Below, one piece after another: positions 42,330 to 52,204 of a stretch of 64,000 nucleotides of DNA. The first letter of the stretch is position 1. Each line of letters begins with the position of its first letter. Source of the stretch: Myxococcales bacterium (GTDB lineage Bacteria; Myxococcota_A; Polyangia; Polyangiales; Ga0077539); assembly GCA_030652255.1 (NCBI GenBank), contig JAUSAZ010000052.1, positions 39,352 through 103,351 of the forward strand. Reading direction: 5' to 3'. The notes beneath the pieces were generated by a model. The model saw only the letters and a program-made list of their open reading frames with translations, made no database searches and was not told the DNA's origin. The translations under genes were made by a program, and so were the position numbers.

Positions 42330-44849
42330 ATGATGACTGCCGTGCTCCCCCCCAGCTCCGACGCCGACGCCGCCTTCCAGCTCGTGCTCGCGTGGGCGGT
42401 GCGCGACCTCGCCCCGGAGCTTGACGAAGCCCTCCGTCTGGCCGTCACCCACCAGCCGCCATGGCGAGCGCTCTATCGCGCGGCCCTCCGGATCGTCCTC
42501 GGCGATCGCTCGGTCTCGCCCCAGGCGGCGCCGCCGTGCCGCATCCTCCGGTCTCCCGCCGGCCTCGAGGCCTTCTCCGAGCCGGTTCGAACCGTGCGTC
42601 TGCCGCACCGCAGCGCGCTCGCTCGCCTCGTGATCACGCAGGAACCGGGGGTCATCGTCGCCCGCGCGGGCTCCACGGAAGCACGCGCGACGCTCGCGAG
42701 TGGTCGGATCGAACTCCACATCGATGACATCGCCGGCGCCGTGACGATCCCCTTCGAGGCCGTCGAAGCGGGCTTCGAGTCGCAGCTCGACGACGTCGCG
42801 AGCGCGCTCGCGGAAGGGGCGCGGGAAGTGGTCGACGTCGCCGCCACGCATTTCGTCCGCCTCGCGACGCCGCAGCTCCTCGCCGCCGATCGGACGGCCC
42901 GGGCCGCGCTGCTGCGCCTGGAAGACGCGGATAAGGAACTCGAGGACAGGGTCGCTCGACTTCTCGAAATCCGCCTCGGCCTTGAGGGCGAGGTTCTGGG
43001 CTGGAGCGACGAAGCCGCGCGCTCTCTGTGGGAGGCCGATCGCGCTCTCTGGCATTGCCGGTGGGGCGTGATGGTCCTGGACGCCAGTCGCTACTACGAT
43101 CTCCTGGGCCTCGCGGGCCCCGCGCTCCCGGAGGCCTGGTGGACGTGGCGCGCTCTCGTAGAAGCGCGCGTGGGTCCCGACCGCGTCGACGCCCTCCTGC
43201 TGGAGGATGCGCGCCAATCGCTCCTCGCGAGCGTCAGATCCTGGCTCGCGGGGCTGGCAGGCGCGTTGGAGACTCTCGTGGCGCGCGATCGACCCGTGTC
43301 GGTGGGGGTTGCACTCGCGCTCGGAGCGGCTCCGTCGCCCGCAAGCGCGGGGAGGGTCTTGATCCCCGTCGTCCTCGACGACGGGCGCGGCGCGTTGATC
43401 ACCCTCGCGATCCGCCTCCTTTCCGACGGTGACCCGACACCTCCCTGGGCCAGGACGGGTTTGCTGAAGCCCGTCGCGCTCGACGCCTGCAGGGCGGCCT
43501 ACTTCGCCGCCTGCCGCACTCTCCCGTCCCACGCGCCCCCGGCGCCCTTCGATCTACACGCGTTCGAGATCGAGGGCGACGTCGTGCCGCGAGCGCTCGA
43601 CGGCGGTTCCCTGGCGGCCGGGGCCGTCGTCGCGTTCCTGTCTCTGTGGACGGGCATGGTCGCGACAATACCTGGAGCGATCACGGGAACCGTGCAGGGC
43701 GATCGCGTGCGACTGGTCGGGGGGCTCGAACAGAAACTCGATGCGTGCGCCGGAGGCCGACTGGTGCTTCCCGAGGATCAGCTAGACGACGCGCTCGAAT
43801 CTGCGGGCGTGCGTGGGGTCGCGCTCGCCAGGGTTGCAACGATCGATCAACTGCTGCGCGCCGTCGGGCTCGATCTCCCGTCCGAGGCGAGCTGGAGACC
43901 GTGGATCGGCGGCACCGCTGATCGGATGCGGCGAATCCGATCGATGGCACTCGACGTGGAGGAACAGCGCCTCGCGGACTATCGCCGCGCGGATGAGAAC
44001 CCCTGGGTGGTGCTCGCGGACCGTCTCCATGCCGCGCTCGAGTCGTTCGGGGTCGTCGGCGCGCGGCATCGAGACGAGATCGCCGCGGCCCGCGCCTGGT
44101 GCGCGATCGCTTACCAGCACGCGGTTGAGCCGGACCTCGCGGCGGCGATGCTGCGCGGCATCGAGCTTTCTCCGTCCGCGCCGGTGGCGCTTCGTGCGCT
44201 CGCAGACGTCGCGGCGCTCGGGAGCAGGATCCAGCTCACGATCGCCGAAGGAGCGTGGGCCATCGACGCGCGGCTCGACGCGATGCGCCCCGACCTGGAG
44301 GCGACGCGGCCTTGGATACACGGCGCGGTGATGGGCACCCGGGGGCGTCTCCGTATGCACGAGCGTCGCCCGTCCGAGGCGCTCCCGCTCCTCGAGGAGG
44401 CGGTGCGCCTTCATGACATCGACGCGCCTCACGAGGCCCCGCGCTCCAGGATCTACCTGGCCATGGCGTGCCGCATGGCCGATGAGGCCGAGCGCGCGCT
44501 GACGCTGCTCGACGAGGCGAGGGCGGGAATCGCCCGCGAACTCGCACCTGAGCACGCCCCGTACGCCGCGACGACCTCGGTGTATCTGGAGTACGAACTG
44601 GCGCGCGTGCTGCTTGACCTCGACCGCGCCGACGACGCGATCATCGCGGCCCGCCACGCTGACGCGTGCGCCGAGGCCCTCGGCCTGCTCTGGCCACGAC
44701 AGGGGATCCTACGGACACTCGCGTGGTCGCTCCGGTCGGCCGGTCGCGACGAGGGCGGCGTTCTCGACGCACTGGAGCGATTCTCACAGCTGCCGGAGTT
44801 CGCGGCAGAGGCTCGGGGCCCACGGCGCGGCGACGGAATCGTCTACTGA
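42330..44849 (+). CDS. Second Lon-type (S16) domain protein with TPR-like tail
   Basis: An 839-aa protein. The S16-like core is at about residues 330-490. LDGGSLAAG places Ser427 at the nucleophile position, and RLVGGLEQKLDA gives Lys469, 42 residues later (43 in E. coli Lon and in the paralogue at 11618). The match VGGLEQKL is identical in both proteins here. The N-terminal 320 residues are unrecognised. The C-terminal 300 residues are helical, TPR-like repeats (EALPLLEEAVRLHDID, ARLDAMRPDLEATRP). No AAA+ domain is present. Starts at ATG 42330 or the adjacent ATG 42333. Confidence 0.6.
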   Translation: MMTAVLPPSSDADAAFQLVLAWAVRDLAPELDEALRLAVTHQPPWRALYRAALRIVLGDRSVSPQAAPPCRILRSPAGLEAFSEPVRTVRLPHRSALARLVITQEPGVIVARAGSTEARATLASGRIELHIDDIAGAVTIPFEAVEAGFESQLDDVASALAEGAREVVDVAATHFVRLATPQLLAADRTARAALLRLEDADKELEDRVARLLEIRLGLEGEVLGWSDEAARSLWEADRALWHCRWGVMVLDASRYYDLLGLAGPALPEAWWTWRALVEARVGPDRVDALLLEDARQSLLASVRSWLAGLAGALETLVARDRPVSVGVALALGAAPSPASAGRVLIPVVLDDGRGALITLAIRLLSDGDPTPPWARTGLLKPVALDACRAAYFAACRTLPSHAPPAPFDLHAFEIEGDVVPRALDGGSLAAGAVVAFLSLWTGMVATIPGAITGTVQGDRVRLVGGLEQKLDACAGGRLVLPEDQLDDALESAGVRGVALARVATIDQLLRAVGLDLPSEASWRPWIGGTADRMRRIRSMALDVEEQRLADYRRADENPWVVLADRLHAALESFGVVGARHRDEIAAARAWCAIAYQHAVEPDLAAAMLRGIELSPSAPVALRALADVAALGSRIQLTIAEGAWAIDARLDAMRPDLEATRPWIHGAVMGTRGRLRMHERRPSEALPLLEEAVRLHDIDAPHEAPRSRIYLAMACRMADEAERALTLLDEARAGIARELAPEHAPYAATTSVYLEYELARVLLDLDRADDAIIAARHADACAEALGLLWPRQGILRTLAWSLRSAGRDEGGVLDALERFSQLPEFAAEARGPRRGDGIVY

Positions 44850-45022
44850 AGGACCGGCTCGAATGGCGAGTGCCCCACGACGGCCCGCTCCTTCAGCCGC
44901 GTCTGTGCCCGCGCGAGGGGTCTCGCGATCAGGTCGAGGGCGACCGTCCCGGGTGCCCGGGCCGTTCAGGCTCCACCCCCCGCCCGACCCGGACGAGGGC
45001 ACACCCGACGCCGCCGCGACCT

Positions 45023-46156
45023 CTATCGCAACGCCATCTCGGCCACGCGGAGAACGTCCTCACGAGAGCCCGGTCGGAGGTGTGCCAGATCGTTTCTTAC
45101 GGAGTGAAGGAGCGAGAGCCAATCACGCAGAGCTTGCGTCCCCGGCAGCACGCCGAGGCGCTCGACGATGTGAGACAGCTCGAGCTGGTCGGGCTGATCA
45201 AGCACCTGACCGGTAGCAGTCTTGACGCTCCGCCGCTGGAGGGAGAGTGACAACTCGCCCCTCCACTCTGTCACGACACGCCCGCGCTCATCTTCAATGA
45301 ACGGGAACAATACTTCCACCTCAGCGCGCCAGATATGCCGCTCTACCTCCTTGAGTCGGACGTCATCGACGGCCAGTCGCGCAGGGTGCGTTCGCTCCCG
45401 ACCGTCAACGACGAGGAGGCTGCCGCGCTTCCACTCCGGGACCTGATCCGCGCTCCATCCGCGAACCCGGCCGAAGGCGGTGAGAGCGTCCGCGGGCGCA
45501 AGGAGGTCCCCTAGTGGACGATCGAGGAGGTGAACGGCGAGCTCGATGTCCCCGGACGAGAATTCCGAGATGAGCGCTTCGCGCAGCGCCTGACCCACCC
45601 CGAACGCGCGCGCGGCGGTGACCCGCCACGCCTCCCTGACGAGAATCTTGACATCGAGGGAGTCCACGAAACCACGCCAGTGCCTCAGCTGCAGGGCCGG
45701 TCCTCCGCTGGGCAGGAGTTCGGCGTGCCCCGAGACAACTAGGCAGAACAGACCTCGGTGCTCGGGCGGTCGATTGCGCACGACGTCAGCGTATCTGGGT
45801 ACGAACTCGAACCACCGCTCGGAGTCGTCGTTCGTCGTACAATCAACGAGCGCTACGACCCGCTGGAACCCGTCGCAGTCGGCCAGTGTGGACGCCGACG
45901 CCGGCGCCTCGGGCCGCTGCAGTCGCCACCGGCGATATACAGAATCCACCGGAGGAACGTCCCGCTCCGTCCCCACATCAAAGCGCCCGACGGTAAGGGT
46001 GGTGCTTCGCTGGAGGTACCGCTCGACCACGCCCGTGAAGCCGCGGGGATGAGCCGCCGGTAAGGCGACGATCACACACGAGCCGTCCTCGAGGTCAGCG
46101 CGTATCTCGCGAAGGAATCGCTGCGGCCCGACGAGTTCGTGCCAGCGCGCGCTCAC
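45023..46156 (-). CDS. Hypothetical protein with C-terminal HEPN-like motif
   Basis: A 377-aa protein. The first 170 residues look like a degenerate P-loop-type alpha/beta domain without a Walker A motif (CVIVALPAAHP, VALVDCTTND, LFCLVVSGHAE). The last 30 residues hold SVRNDLAHLRPG, that is Arg354-x4-His359, the catalytic signature of HEPN RNases. The helical lead-in (LELSHIVERLGVLPG, LRDWLSLLHSV) fits the HEPN bundle. The start overlaps the stop of the 2011-aa ATPase gene (ATGA), so the two proteins work together: the ATPase as sensor and this one as possible effector. That is inferred. Confidence 0.5.
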   Translation of the reverse strand: MSARWHELVGPQRFLREIRADLEDGSCVIVALPAAHPRGFTGVVERYLQRSTTLTVGRFDVGTERDVPPVDSVYRRWRLQRPEAPASASTLADCDGFQRVVALVDCTTNDDSERWFEFVPRYADVVRNRPPEHRGLFCLVVSGHAELLPSGGPALQLRHWRGFVDSLDVKILVREAWRVTAARAFGVGQALREALISEFSSGDIELAVHLLDRPLGDLLAPADALTAFGRVRGWSADQVPEWKRGSLLVVDGRERTHPARLAVDDVRLKEVERHIWRAEVEVLFPFIEDERGRVVTEWRGELSLSLQRRSVKTATGQVLDQPDQLELSHIVERLGVLPGTQALRDWLSLLHSVRNDLAHLRPGSREDVLRVAEMALR

Positions 46157-49100
46157 TCAGCACTCGGCACGACCAGCAGGCGCTCCAGGAGAGGGTCGAG
46201 CCGCCAGCCATCCTGGTCTTCGGACACGAACCGGACGAGGCTCGCCCACGACAGCACGCGATGAGCGGTGGCGGGCTCGAGGTCGTCGACCAACTTCACC
46301 AGGTCCGACGAGGTGATCGACTCCCGATACTCCGCCATCGCTCTCAATCCGTCTTCGGCCGGCCCCGGTATCGCGAAGAGCCTCAAGTAGCTGCCCGATC
46401 CGACCTCCTCTGCAAGCGCGTCGAGTTCGACCCGCCAGCGCCCCGTGTTGTGTCGCAACCTCTGTCCGAATCGATGGAGCAGGGTGCCCCACCCCCCCGT
46501 CGCCTTGATGATGTCGCGGAGGCAGGCGTCGTCGGCCACGCCGATCCCCAGGTCCAGTTGCCAACGGCGAACCGCGAGCTCACTCCACGGTCCGAGAGTC
46601 AGCACGCTGGCGGTCCCGAGGAGGTGGCCCGCGTTCTCGACCCCCATGCAGTCCCAGGCGTGCTCGGGTGAGCCCACGAACAGCACCCGCACGTAACTGT
46701 CGCGGGTCTTCAGGTTGGACAGCAACTCGCTCGCCTGCGCGACCCACGAAGGGTCCCAAGCGATCGCGTCCCGGACCACGAGCAGGAGGTCCTTCTCCCG
46801 GTTCTCCGCCCTCCGAGATCCCTTCGTCCGGGAGTCAGCGACTTTGCGCAGCCACGTCTGAAAGTCGACCGCTCCCCCGGCCTCTCGTCCCTCCGGGCCG
46901 AAGAACATCAGGGCGAGCCGCTCGCTGGGTGCCATCGCCCGGAGCCACGGGTCAAGGTCGTTGATCTCCGCCAGACGCGCTCCGAAGAGCACGACCGCGC
47001 CATGCGTGCGGTCGAGGATCTGTGACTCCTGACGCGCCGTGAGCGGGCTCCGCTTCCAGGGCTCGTTGCCAGTCCGATGGAACGCGTGCGGCTCGTACTC
47101 CGGGGTCGGGTCGCGACGGGCGGCGTCGAGGAGTCCGTCCTCCACGCTTCCCAGGAGGTTGACCACGTTCGCGCTCCGGAGAGCGTACCGCTGCGGACCA
47201 GTCAGGCGCAGAAGGCCCAAGCCCACCATCTCGTCAAGGAGGGTCTCGAATGCCTCGTTGGATGAGTCCTGACGGAACCCCCGCTCCCACCAGTAGAGCG
47301 CCTCGTCACGGATCTGCGATATCGTGAGATCGCGCTCTTCAGATTTGAGGAGCAGGGCGACGCAGAGCGCGAGGACCCGATATCGACTATCCAGGTTGAG
47401 GGTCCACGTGAAGCGCTCGAAGATCGCCTTGCGCAACGCCCCGGTCCGGTAGGCCCGCTCGACGTCCTTGGCGCGGATCCGGTAGGGCGGCGTCGCGGCC
47501 GGGCCGTCGAAGGTCGCGTCCGGTGACTGGAGGTGCGCGAGGAGTTGCTGGCAGAAAAGCTGGATCAGGCTCGGGTACCAATTGGTGTGTCCGAGAATTC
47601 GCGTCACGACGTCATTCGATTCGAAGCGATAGCCGAGCGATCGGAGGGGCTCGATCACGAGGCGCATCGCCTCCCGCGCCTCGCCGTCGTCGAGCAACGG
47701 GCCCACACAAAGGGGCGTTCCGAGGTGGGCGATCGGTGAGTTCGGGTCGCGCGCAGTTCGCTGGACGTTGTGCAGGCCGGCGAACACGACCTTGAAGCGC
47801 CGATCGGTCACCTCCATGAGTTCCTTCAACTTGACGAGGTTGGCGTAGCGATTGTGCCCGTCGCGGGAGTCGCCGCTCGCGTCCGCCGCCAGGAAGCGAT
47901 CGGCCTCGTCGAGGAGCAACACGATGCGCCGCGTCTTCTCGGCGTTGAGCCAAGCCGAGAGGCGGGTGATCAACCCGTCCCACGAAGTGATGCGATCGAG
48001 TTGGAGTTCGTCATCGCGGAGCGCTTCGACGATCACGCGCGGGAGGTCGGCGGGCGGCACAGCCTCGCCGACACCCGCGCTCTGCAGGTCGATGAACCTG
48101 ACGATCACGCCCCGTTGGGGGTTGTTGCTGGAACGCTCGACGTGCCGAAGGAGTGCGGTCTTTCCGAGCTGCCGGCCGCCGAACACCAGACACGTCCCGT
48201 GCGGCTCGAAGACCTGACGACTCGCGTCGGCGCGACCGTAGAACGTCTCGGGCGGCACGTACCCCGCCGTGGTGGTGTACGGCTCCGCAATGGTGAACGG
48301 CAGTGTGCTCGCGAACAGGACGGCAAGCCGGGTGTCCTGGAGCATCGCCCCCGCGGACGCGCTGCGCACCGTGACGAAGACGAAGAGCGCCTCGTCGAGC
48401 AGGATGAGCCGGGTTCGGCTCTCGCGGCAGGCTTCCGCAAGGCTCCGCCTCTCGGATGCCTGCATGGTGCCCAGGTACATCACGATGGTGCCGCGGGAGT
48501 GATCGAGGGCCGCAGCCGCCGTGCTAACGATCTCCGACGGGGTCGGTCGGTCCCAAAGGCAGATGATCCGGTACCGCCCGCTCACCGCGGAGCCCAACTG
48601 GTGGACGGGGCACCGGCGGCGGTCTTGAACTGGCTTCGTGTTGACGTCGAAGACCTGGAGATTCTCCTGCCCACGGCGGCCGCGCGCCCCGTCCGGAACG
48701 GCGTCGACCGAGGCTTGCTCGAAGCCGATCGCTTCGAGCACATGACCGATCCCGTCGGGACGGCTACCGACGCGCGTCGAGAGTTGGATCCAGGCACGAA
48801 GGGCGTTGCTAAGCTGCCCCGATCGGCTTCGGTCGGGGACGATTCCCCCGAACGCGATGGGGTCCCTCCCCGCCCCTACGGCCTCGATCTCGGGATTGCC
48901 GAGGGAGGTCCGCCCCGCCGCCGCGAGGTGCCCGTTCCACCGCTCAATGAAGCCGGGGAAGAACTCGGCGAAAATGTCCCGCTCGTCCACCTCGGAGAAG
49001 AGCGCCCCGTCGCGCGCGACCTGGGCGAGGTACTCCTCGGTCACGATGATGTCCTGCTGCGCCAGCGCCCGCTCGATGCGCGCCCGGTCCCCCGCGGCGA

Positions 49101-52100
49101 TCTCGCGCGGCAACAGCTCGATCTCCCGACGAATCGTGTCGATACGCGCCTGCCGTCGCTCGCTCACCGTGCGTCGGATCCTCTCGATCTCCCCGCTCAG
49201 GAGTCGTACGGAGTCCTCGTCAACCTCATCGAAGCGCAGTTTCGCCTCCCACCCCGCGCGCTCGTCGTCGTCGCACAGATCCTCGAGCACCGCCCTCTCG
49301 ATCTCTGCCAGAATGCCCTGAATCTGCCCGGCGAGTGCGATGCGCCGCGAGGTGAGTGCGTCGGCCCGTCGTCGGCGCCGCGCGACGCCGTCCTGTGACG
49401 CCTCGCCGGCGTCCTCAAGCGCGCTCAAGATCCTGCCGGTCGCCTGGTGGTCATGGCGATTCATGCACTCCTCGAAGCGGGTCACAAGGTTGGGCTTCCC
49501 CGCCACAACGTGACGGGCGATCGCATCCCGCTCAAGGGCGCCCACCGGGCCGACGGGAAGCCAGTCGTCGCCGAGGTCGAGCCCCTCGATCCCGAGCAAT
49601 GGAGCCCCGAAGAGCGAGCGGCGCGAGTGCTGCGCCGGTGGGGAGTCTCCGCCGAGCGCCACAGCGACGGCGTCGAGGGCCTGGAGCGCAGTCTTGGCGG
49701 CCGCGGTGACGTCGATCGGGCCGAGCGCCTCCGCGAGGCAGCGGCGCGCCCGCGGCAAGAGCCCTTGAAGCTTGTTCCGATACACGCGGTGGCGCTCGTC
49801 GTGCCTCTGATCGCCGCCGCGTGGTCGCCCCACCTCGGCGAGCCACTCGTCGACGAGGCCAACGACGTCCGAGACCTCCTCCTTCATGTCCTGGAGGGCC
49901 CGGCCGTGAATGGGATCGGTCTTCGCGGCGCTCGGATTGTTGCGCTGGTCCCAGTCGTGAATGCGGGCGAGGACCACCGCGTCGTCGCGCCATGCCTGTG
50001 CTTCCTGAGACAGCCGGGTGGCCTGATCGACCCGATCGACTGCGATGAGGTCCAGTAGGCCGTCCAGAAACCCACCGCGCTGCATCCAGCGCTGCCAGAT
50101 CCAGGTGGCGCGCTGAAATCTGAAGCGTTTGCTGCGCTTGGTCTCCTGCACGGCCCGAGCTCGCCCCGCGATCACCCGGAGCCGGGCGCCGGAGTCGGTC
50201 GCCACTAGGGTCGCGACGACGCTGGACGTCAGCGTGAGGCCCGCGCCGCCAAATTGGACGATCACCTCGCGAACGTGGTCGACCTCGGTGTAGGGCTCGG
50301 CGATTCGGAGTTGTCGGAGGCTCTCGGCGGCGATCGAGTCGGGCAGGAGCAGCGCGGGACGGACGCATGCGGCAAACGCGAGAAGCGCGGCGGCGCGGTG
50401 ATTCGCCCCCGGGTGCGAGGAGAGACCGTCGATCCGCTCGCGAAGGCTCGATGCGGTGAATTCGATTTCCCCGATGATCCCGTCGTCGAGGCTGGTCCCG
50501 AGAACCTGCGAGAGACCGAGCCACTGAACCAGCAGCGCAGGAAGCGCGTCGAGGTGCTGACTCGAGAGCCCCTGTGAGGCCACCGCGACCTGCCGGGCCA
50601 GTCCGAGATCACCATCGCGCAGGAGCGACCAGGCGAGGGCGAGCGGTGCGTCGACGGGGCCCGCCGGGTCGAGGACCAACCGCGCCGTGTCGGCCGAGGA
50701 CGACGTCGCCGACCAATACGATGAGGGAGAGACTTCCTCGTCAGGCGTCGAAGGCTCGGCGGGGAGGGCCTCGACCCGGGTCGGCTCGGCCGTGTGCTCG
50801 GCGGGAGCGACCTCGACCCGGATCGACTCGGCCGCGGGTGCATTAGGTATATCGTCGGCGGATGAATGGGGTGGCTCGGACACCTCCGGGGAGCACGGGG
50901 ACCACAACTCCAAGGGGGGTGGCTCTTCCCCCTCCGCCACCGGACCCAACGAGTCCGCGCACTCGTCCTCGCAGTCGTCCTCGTCGATCGCGACAGGCGT
51001 CCCTGCCGGAAAGGTGACCTCGGCAGGCGAATCGACAGGCGGGGCCGGCGCGCGGGCCCTGAAGGTTTCGAGCTCGTTCTTGTATGAGGTGAGCTCCGCC
51101 CCGAGCGCTACCAGCCGACTCACGGGCATCATCGGCTCGCGTCGCCGGGACTCAAGGATGTCGGAGATGCGATCGACGAGATCCGACGCACGGCGACAGT
51201 CCTCTCTCAGAGGGGAAAAAGACCAATCAAGGATGCCTTCCGCTTCAAACGAGGACAGTATTTCGCGTTGTTCGGACAGTCGCCGGAGACGCTCCGCGAG
51301 GCCCCGCCGCTCCGTGTCGCGCTCCTCCAGTTTCTGTCCGGCGAGGTGATCGACCGCGTCGGCGAGCTGCTGGACGGCGTCCCACTCGGGCGCCTCGGCT
51401 GGAATCCTCGAAATCAACTCGATGACTTCCCGCCAGGGCGTTGCGTCGCTGGGAAGAGCGACCGGAACCTCCGGGCTCGAGGTCGGCGAGGGCGCATCGG
51501 GACGTGAGAGGGGAGGCGGTTGAGACGCAACCGCTGCTGGCATGTCTGGAGACGGCCGTTGGGACGGGGCAACCGGTTCGGAGGACGCCACGGGCCGATC
51601 TGCTCCACGCAGGACCGCCAGATAGTCGTCCCAAGCGGCGTCAGCCTTTCGCAGGCGCGCCTTCAGTATTGCGGCGAGCAACACGTCCTTTGGGTTCTGG
51701 GGGTCCGCTGGCGCCCGTGCGATCGCTTCCAACACGGCCGCCGACATCTCAGCGTTCTTGAGACTTCGCGACAGCCGTTTTCCTACAGGGAAGCCCCGGG
51801 TCTGCGCGCCGAAAGGGGCTGCCACGAGGTTTGGCAGCATGGTATCAGCCCAGCAGAAAAAGAGGCGGACTGCGGGTATCGTGCCCTGACTAGAAGGCCA
51901 GAGCTTCTGCAATGACAATCGTAATCCGGCCAGGTGCGTCTCATCCAGGGTGCCGCGGGAGATCTTCGCGCCCAGGGAACGATCGTGCTCTTTGAGCATC
52001 ACGCGCGCGGGCCCTTCAACCCCCTGGAGAACCTCACGGAGCAGGTCGGACGGCATGGCCTCCAGCAATTCGGCAAAGCGTAGAGCGATCGTCTCCAACT

Positions 52101-52188
52101 CGGCTCCCAGAACAGAAGACGCGAGCCCCGAAGTGGTCGCCAAACCAGAATGATATGAACGGCCGGGTGGGGAACGATCTGCATCCAT
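46153..52188 (-). CDS. Giant STAND-like ATPase (2011 aa)
   Basis: One of the largest genes in the window. The N-terminal 1300 residues are mostly helical with a Pro/Ser-rich stretch (about 205-250) and several coiled-coil segments (near 950-1050). The ATPase core lies around 1340-1600: GGRQLGKTALLRHVE (Walker A), VLLLDEADRFLA (Walker B), KVVFAGLHNVQR (sensor) and the LGHTNWYPSLIQLFCQQLL helix typical of STAND and Orc-like ATPases. A winged-helix-like part and a second alpha/beta domain (VLFGARLAEIND, LVVRDAIAWDPSW) follow. STAND ATPases often sense infection or stress and switch on an effector. It is the first gene of its unit and has a TGTCAG promoter. Confidence 0.75.
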   Translation of the reverse strand: MDADRSPPGRSYHSGLATTSGLASSVLGAELETIALRFAELLEAMPSDLLREVLQGVEGPARVMLKEHDRSLGAKISRGTLDETHLAGLRLSLQKLWPSSQGTIPAVRLFFCWADTMLPNLVAAPFGAQTRGFPVGKRLSRSLKNAEMSAAVLEAIARAPADPQNPKDVLLAAILKARLRKADAAWDDYLAVLRGADRPVASSEPVAPSQRPSPDMPAAVASQPPPLSRPDAPSPTSSPEVPVALPSDATPWREVIELISRIPAEAPEWDAVQQLADAVDHLAGQKLEERDTERRGLAERLRRLSEQREILSSFEAEGILDWSFSPLREDCRRASDLVDRISDILESRRREPMMPVSRLVALGAELTSYKNELETFRARAPAPPVDSPAEVTFPAGTPVAIDEDDCEDECADSLGPVAEGEEPPPLELWSPCSPEVSEPPHSSADDIPNAPAAESIRVEVAPAEHTAEPTRVEALPAEPSTPDEEVSPSSYWSATSSSADTARLVLDPAGPVDAPLALAWSLLRDGDLGLARQVAVASQGLSSQHLDALPALLVQWLGLSQVLGTSLDDGIIGEIEFTASSLRERIDGLSSHPGANHRAAALLAFAACVRPALLLPDSIAAESLRQLRIAEPYTEVDHVREVIVQFGGAGLTLTSSVVATLVATDSGARLRVIAGRARAVQETKRSKRFRFQRATWIWQRWMQRGGFLDGLLDLIAVDRVDQATRLSQEAQAWRDDAVVLARIHDWDQRNNPSAAKTDPIHGRALQDMKEEVSDVVGLVDEWLAEVGRPRGGDQRHDERHRVYRNKLQGLLPRARRCLAEALGPIDVTAAAKTALQALDAVAVALGGDSPPAQHSRRSLFGAPLLGIEGLDLGDDWLPVGPVGALERDAIARHVVAGKPNLVTRFEECMNRHDHQATGRILSALEDAGEASQDGVARRRRRADALTSRRIALAGQIQGILAEIERAVLEDLCDDDERAGWEAKLRFDEVDEDSVRLLSGEIERIRRTVSERRQARIDTIRREIELLPREIAAGDRARIERALAQQDIIVTEEYLAQVARDGALFSEVDERDIFAEFFPGFIERWNGHLAAAGRTSLGNPEIEAVGAGRDPIAFGGIVPDRSRSGQLSNALRAWIQLSTRVGSRPDGIGHVLEAIGFEQASVDAVPDGARGRRGQENLQVFDVNTKPVQDRRRCPVHQLGSAVSGRYRIICLWDRPTPSEIVSTAAAALDHSRGTIVMYLGTMQASERRSLAEACRESRTRLILLDEALFVFVTVRSASAGAMLQDTRLAVLFASTLPFTIAEPYTTTAGYVPPETFYGRADASRQVFEPHGTCLVFGGRQLGKTALLRHVERSSNNPQRGVIVRFIDLQSAGVGEAVPPADLPRVIVEALRDDELQLDRITSWDGLITRLSAWLNAEKTRRIVLLLDEADRFLAADASGDSRDGHNRYANLVKLKELMEVTDRRFKVVFAGLHNVQRTARDPNSPIAHLGTPLCVGPLLDDGEAREAMRLVIEPLRSLGYRFESNDVVTRILGHTNWYPSLIQLFCQQLLAHLQSPDATFDGPAATPPYRIRAKDVERAYRTGALRKAIFERFTWTLNLDSRYRVLALCVALLLKSEERDLTISQIRDEALYWWERGFRQDSSNEAFETLLDEMVGLGLLRLTGPQRYALRSANVVNLLGSVEDGLLDAARRDPTPEYEPHAFHRTGNEPWKRSPLTARQESQILDRTHGAVVLFGARLAEINDLDPWLRAMAPSERLALMFFGPEGREAGGAVDFQTWLRKVADSRTKGSRRAENREKDLLLVVRDAIAWDPSWVAQASELLSNLKTRDSYVRVLFVGSPEHAWDCMGVENAGHLLGTASVLTLGPWSELAVRRWQLDLGIGVADDACLRDIIKATGGWGTLLHRFGQRLRHNTGRWRVELDALAEEVGSGSYLRLFAIPGPAEDGLRAMAEYRESITSSDLVKLVDDLEPATAHRVLSWASLVRFVSEDQDGWRLDPLLERLLVVPSAE

Positions 52189-52204
52189 GGACTACCTCGT
52201 GTTG

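Noticed and set aside
44850..45022. CCCGGGTGCCCGGG as a terminator between convergent genes
   Set aside because: Only five pairs are possible and no T-run follows; likely chance at this GC content.
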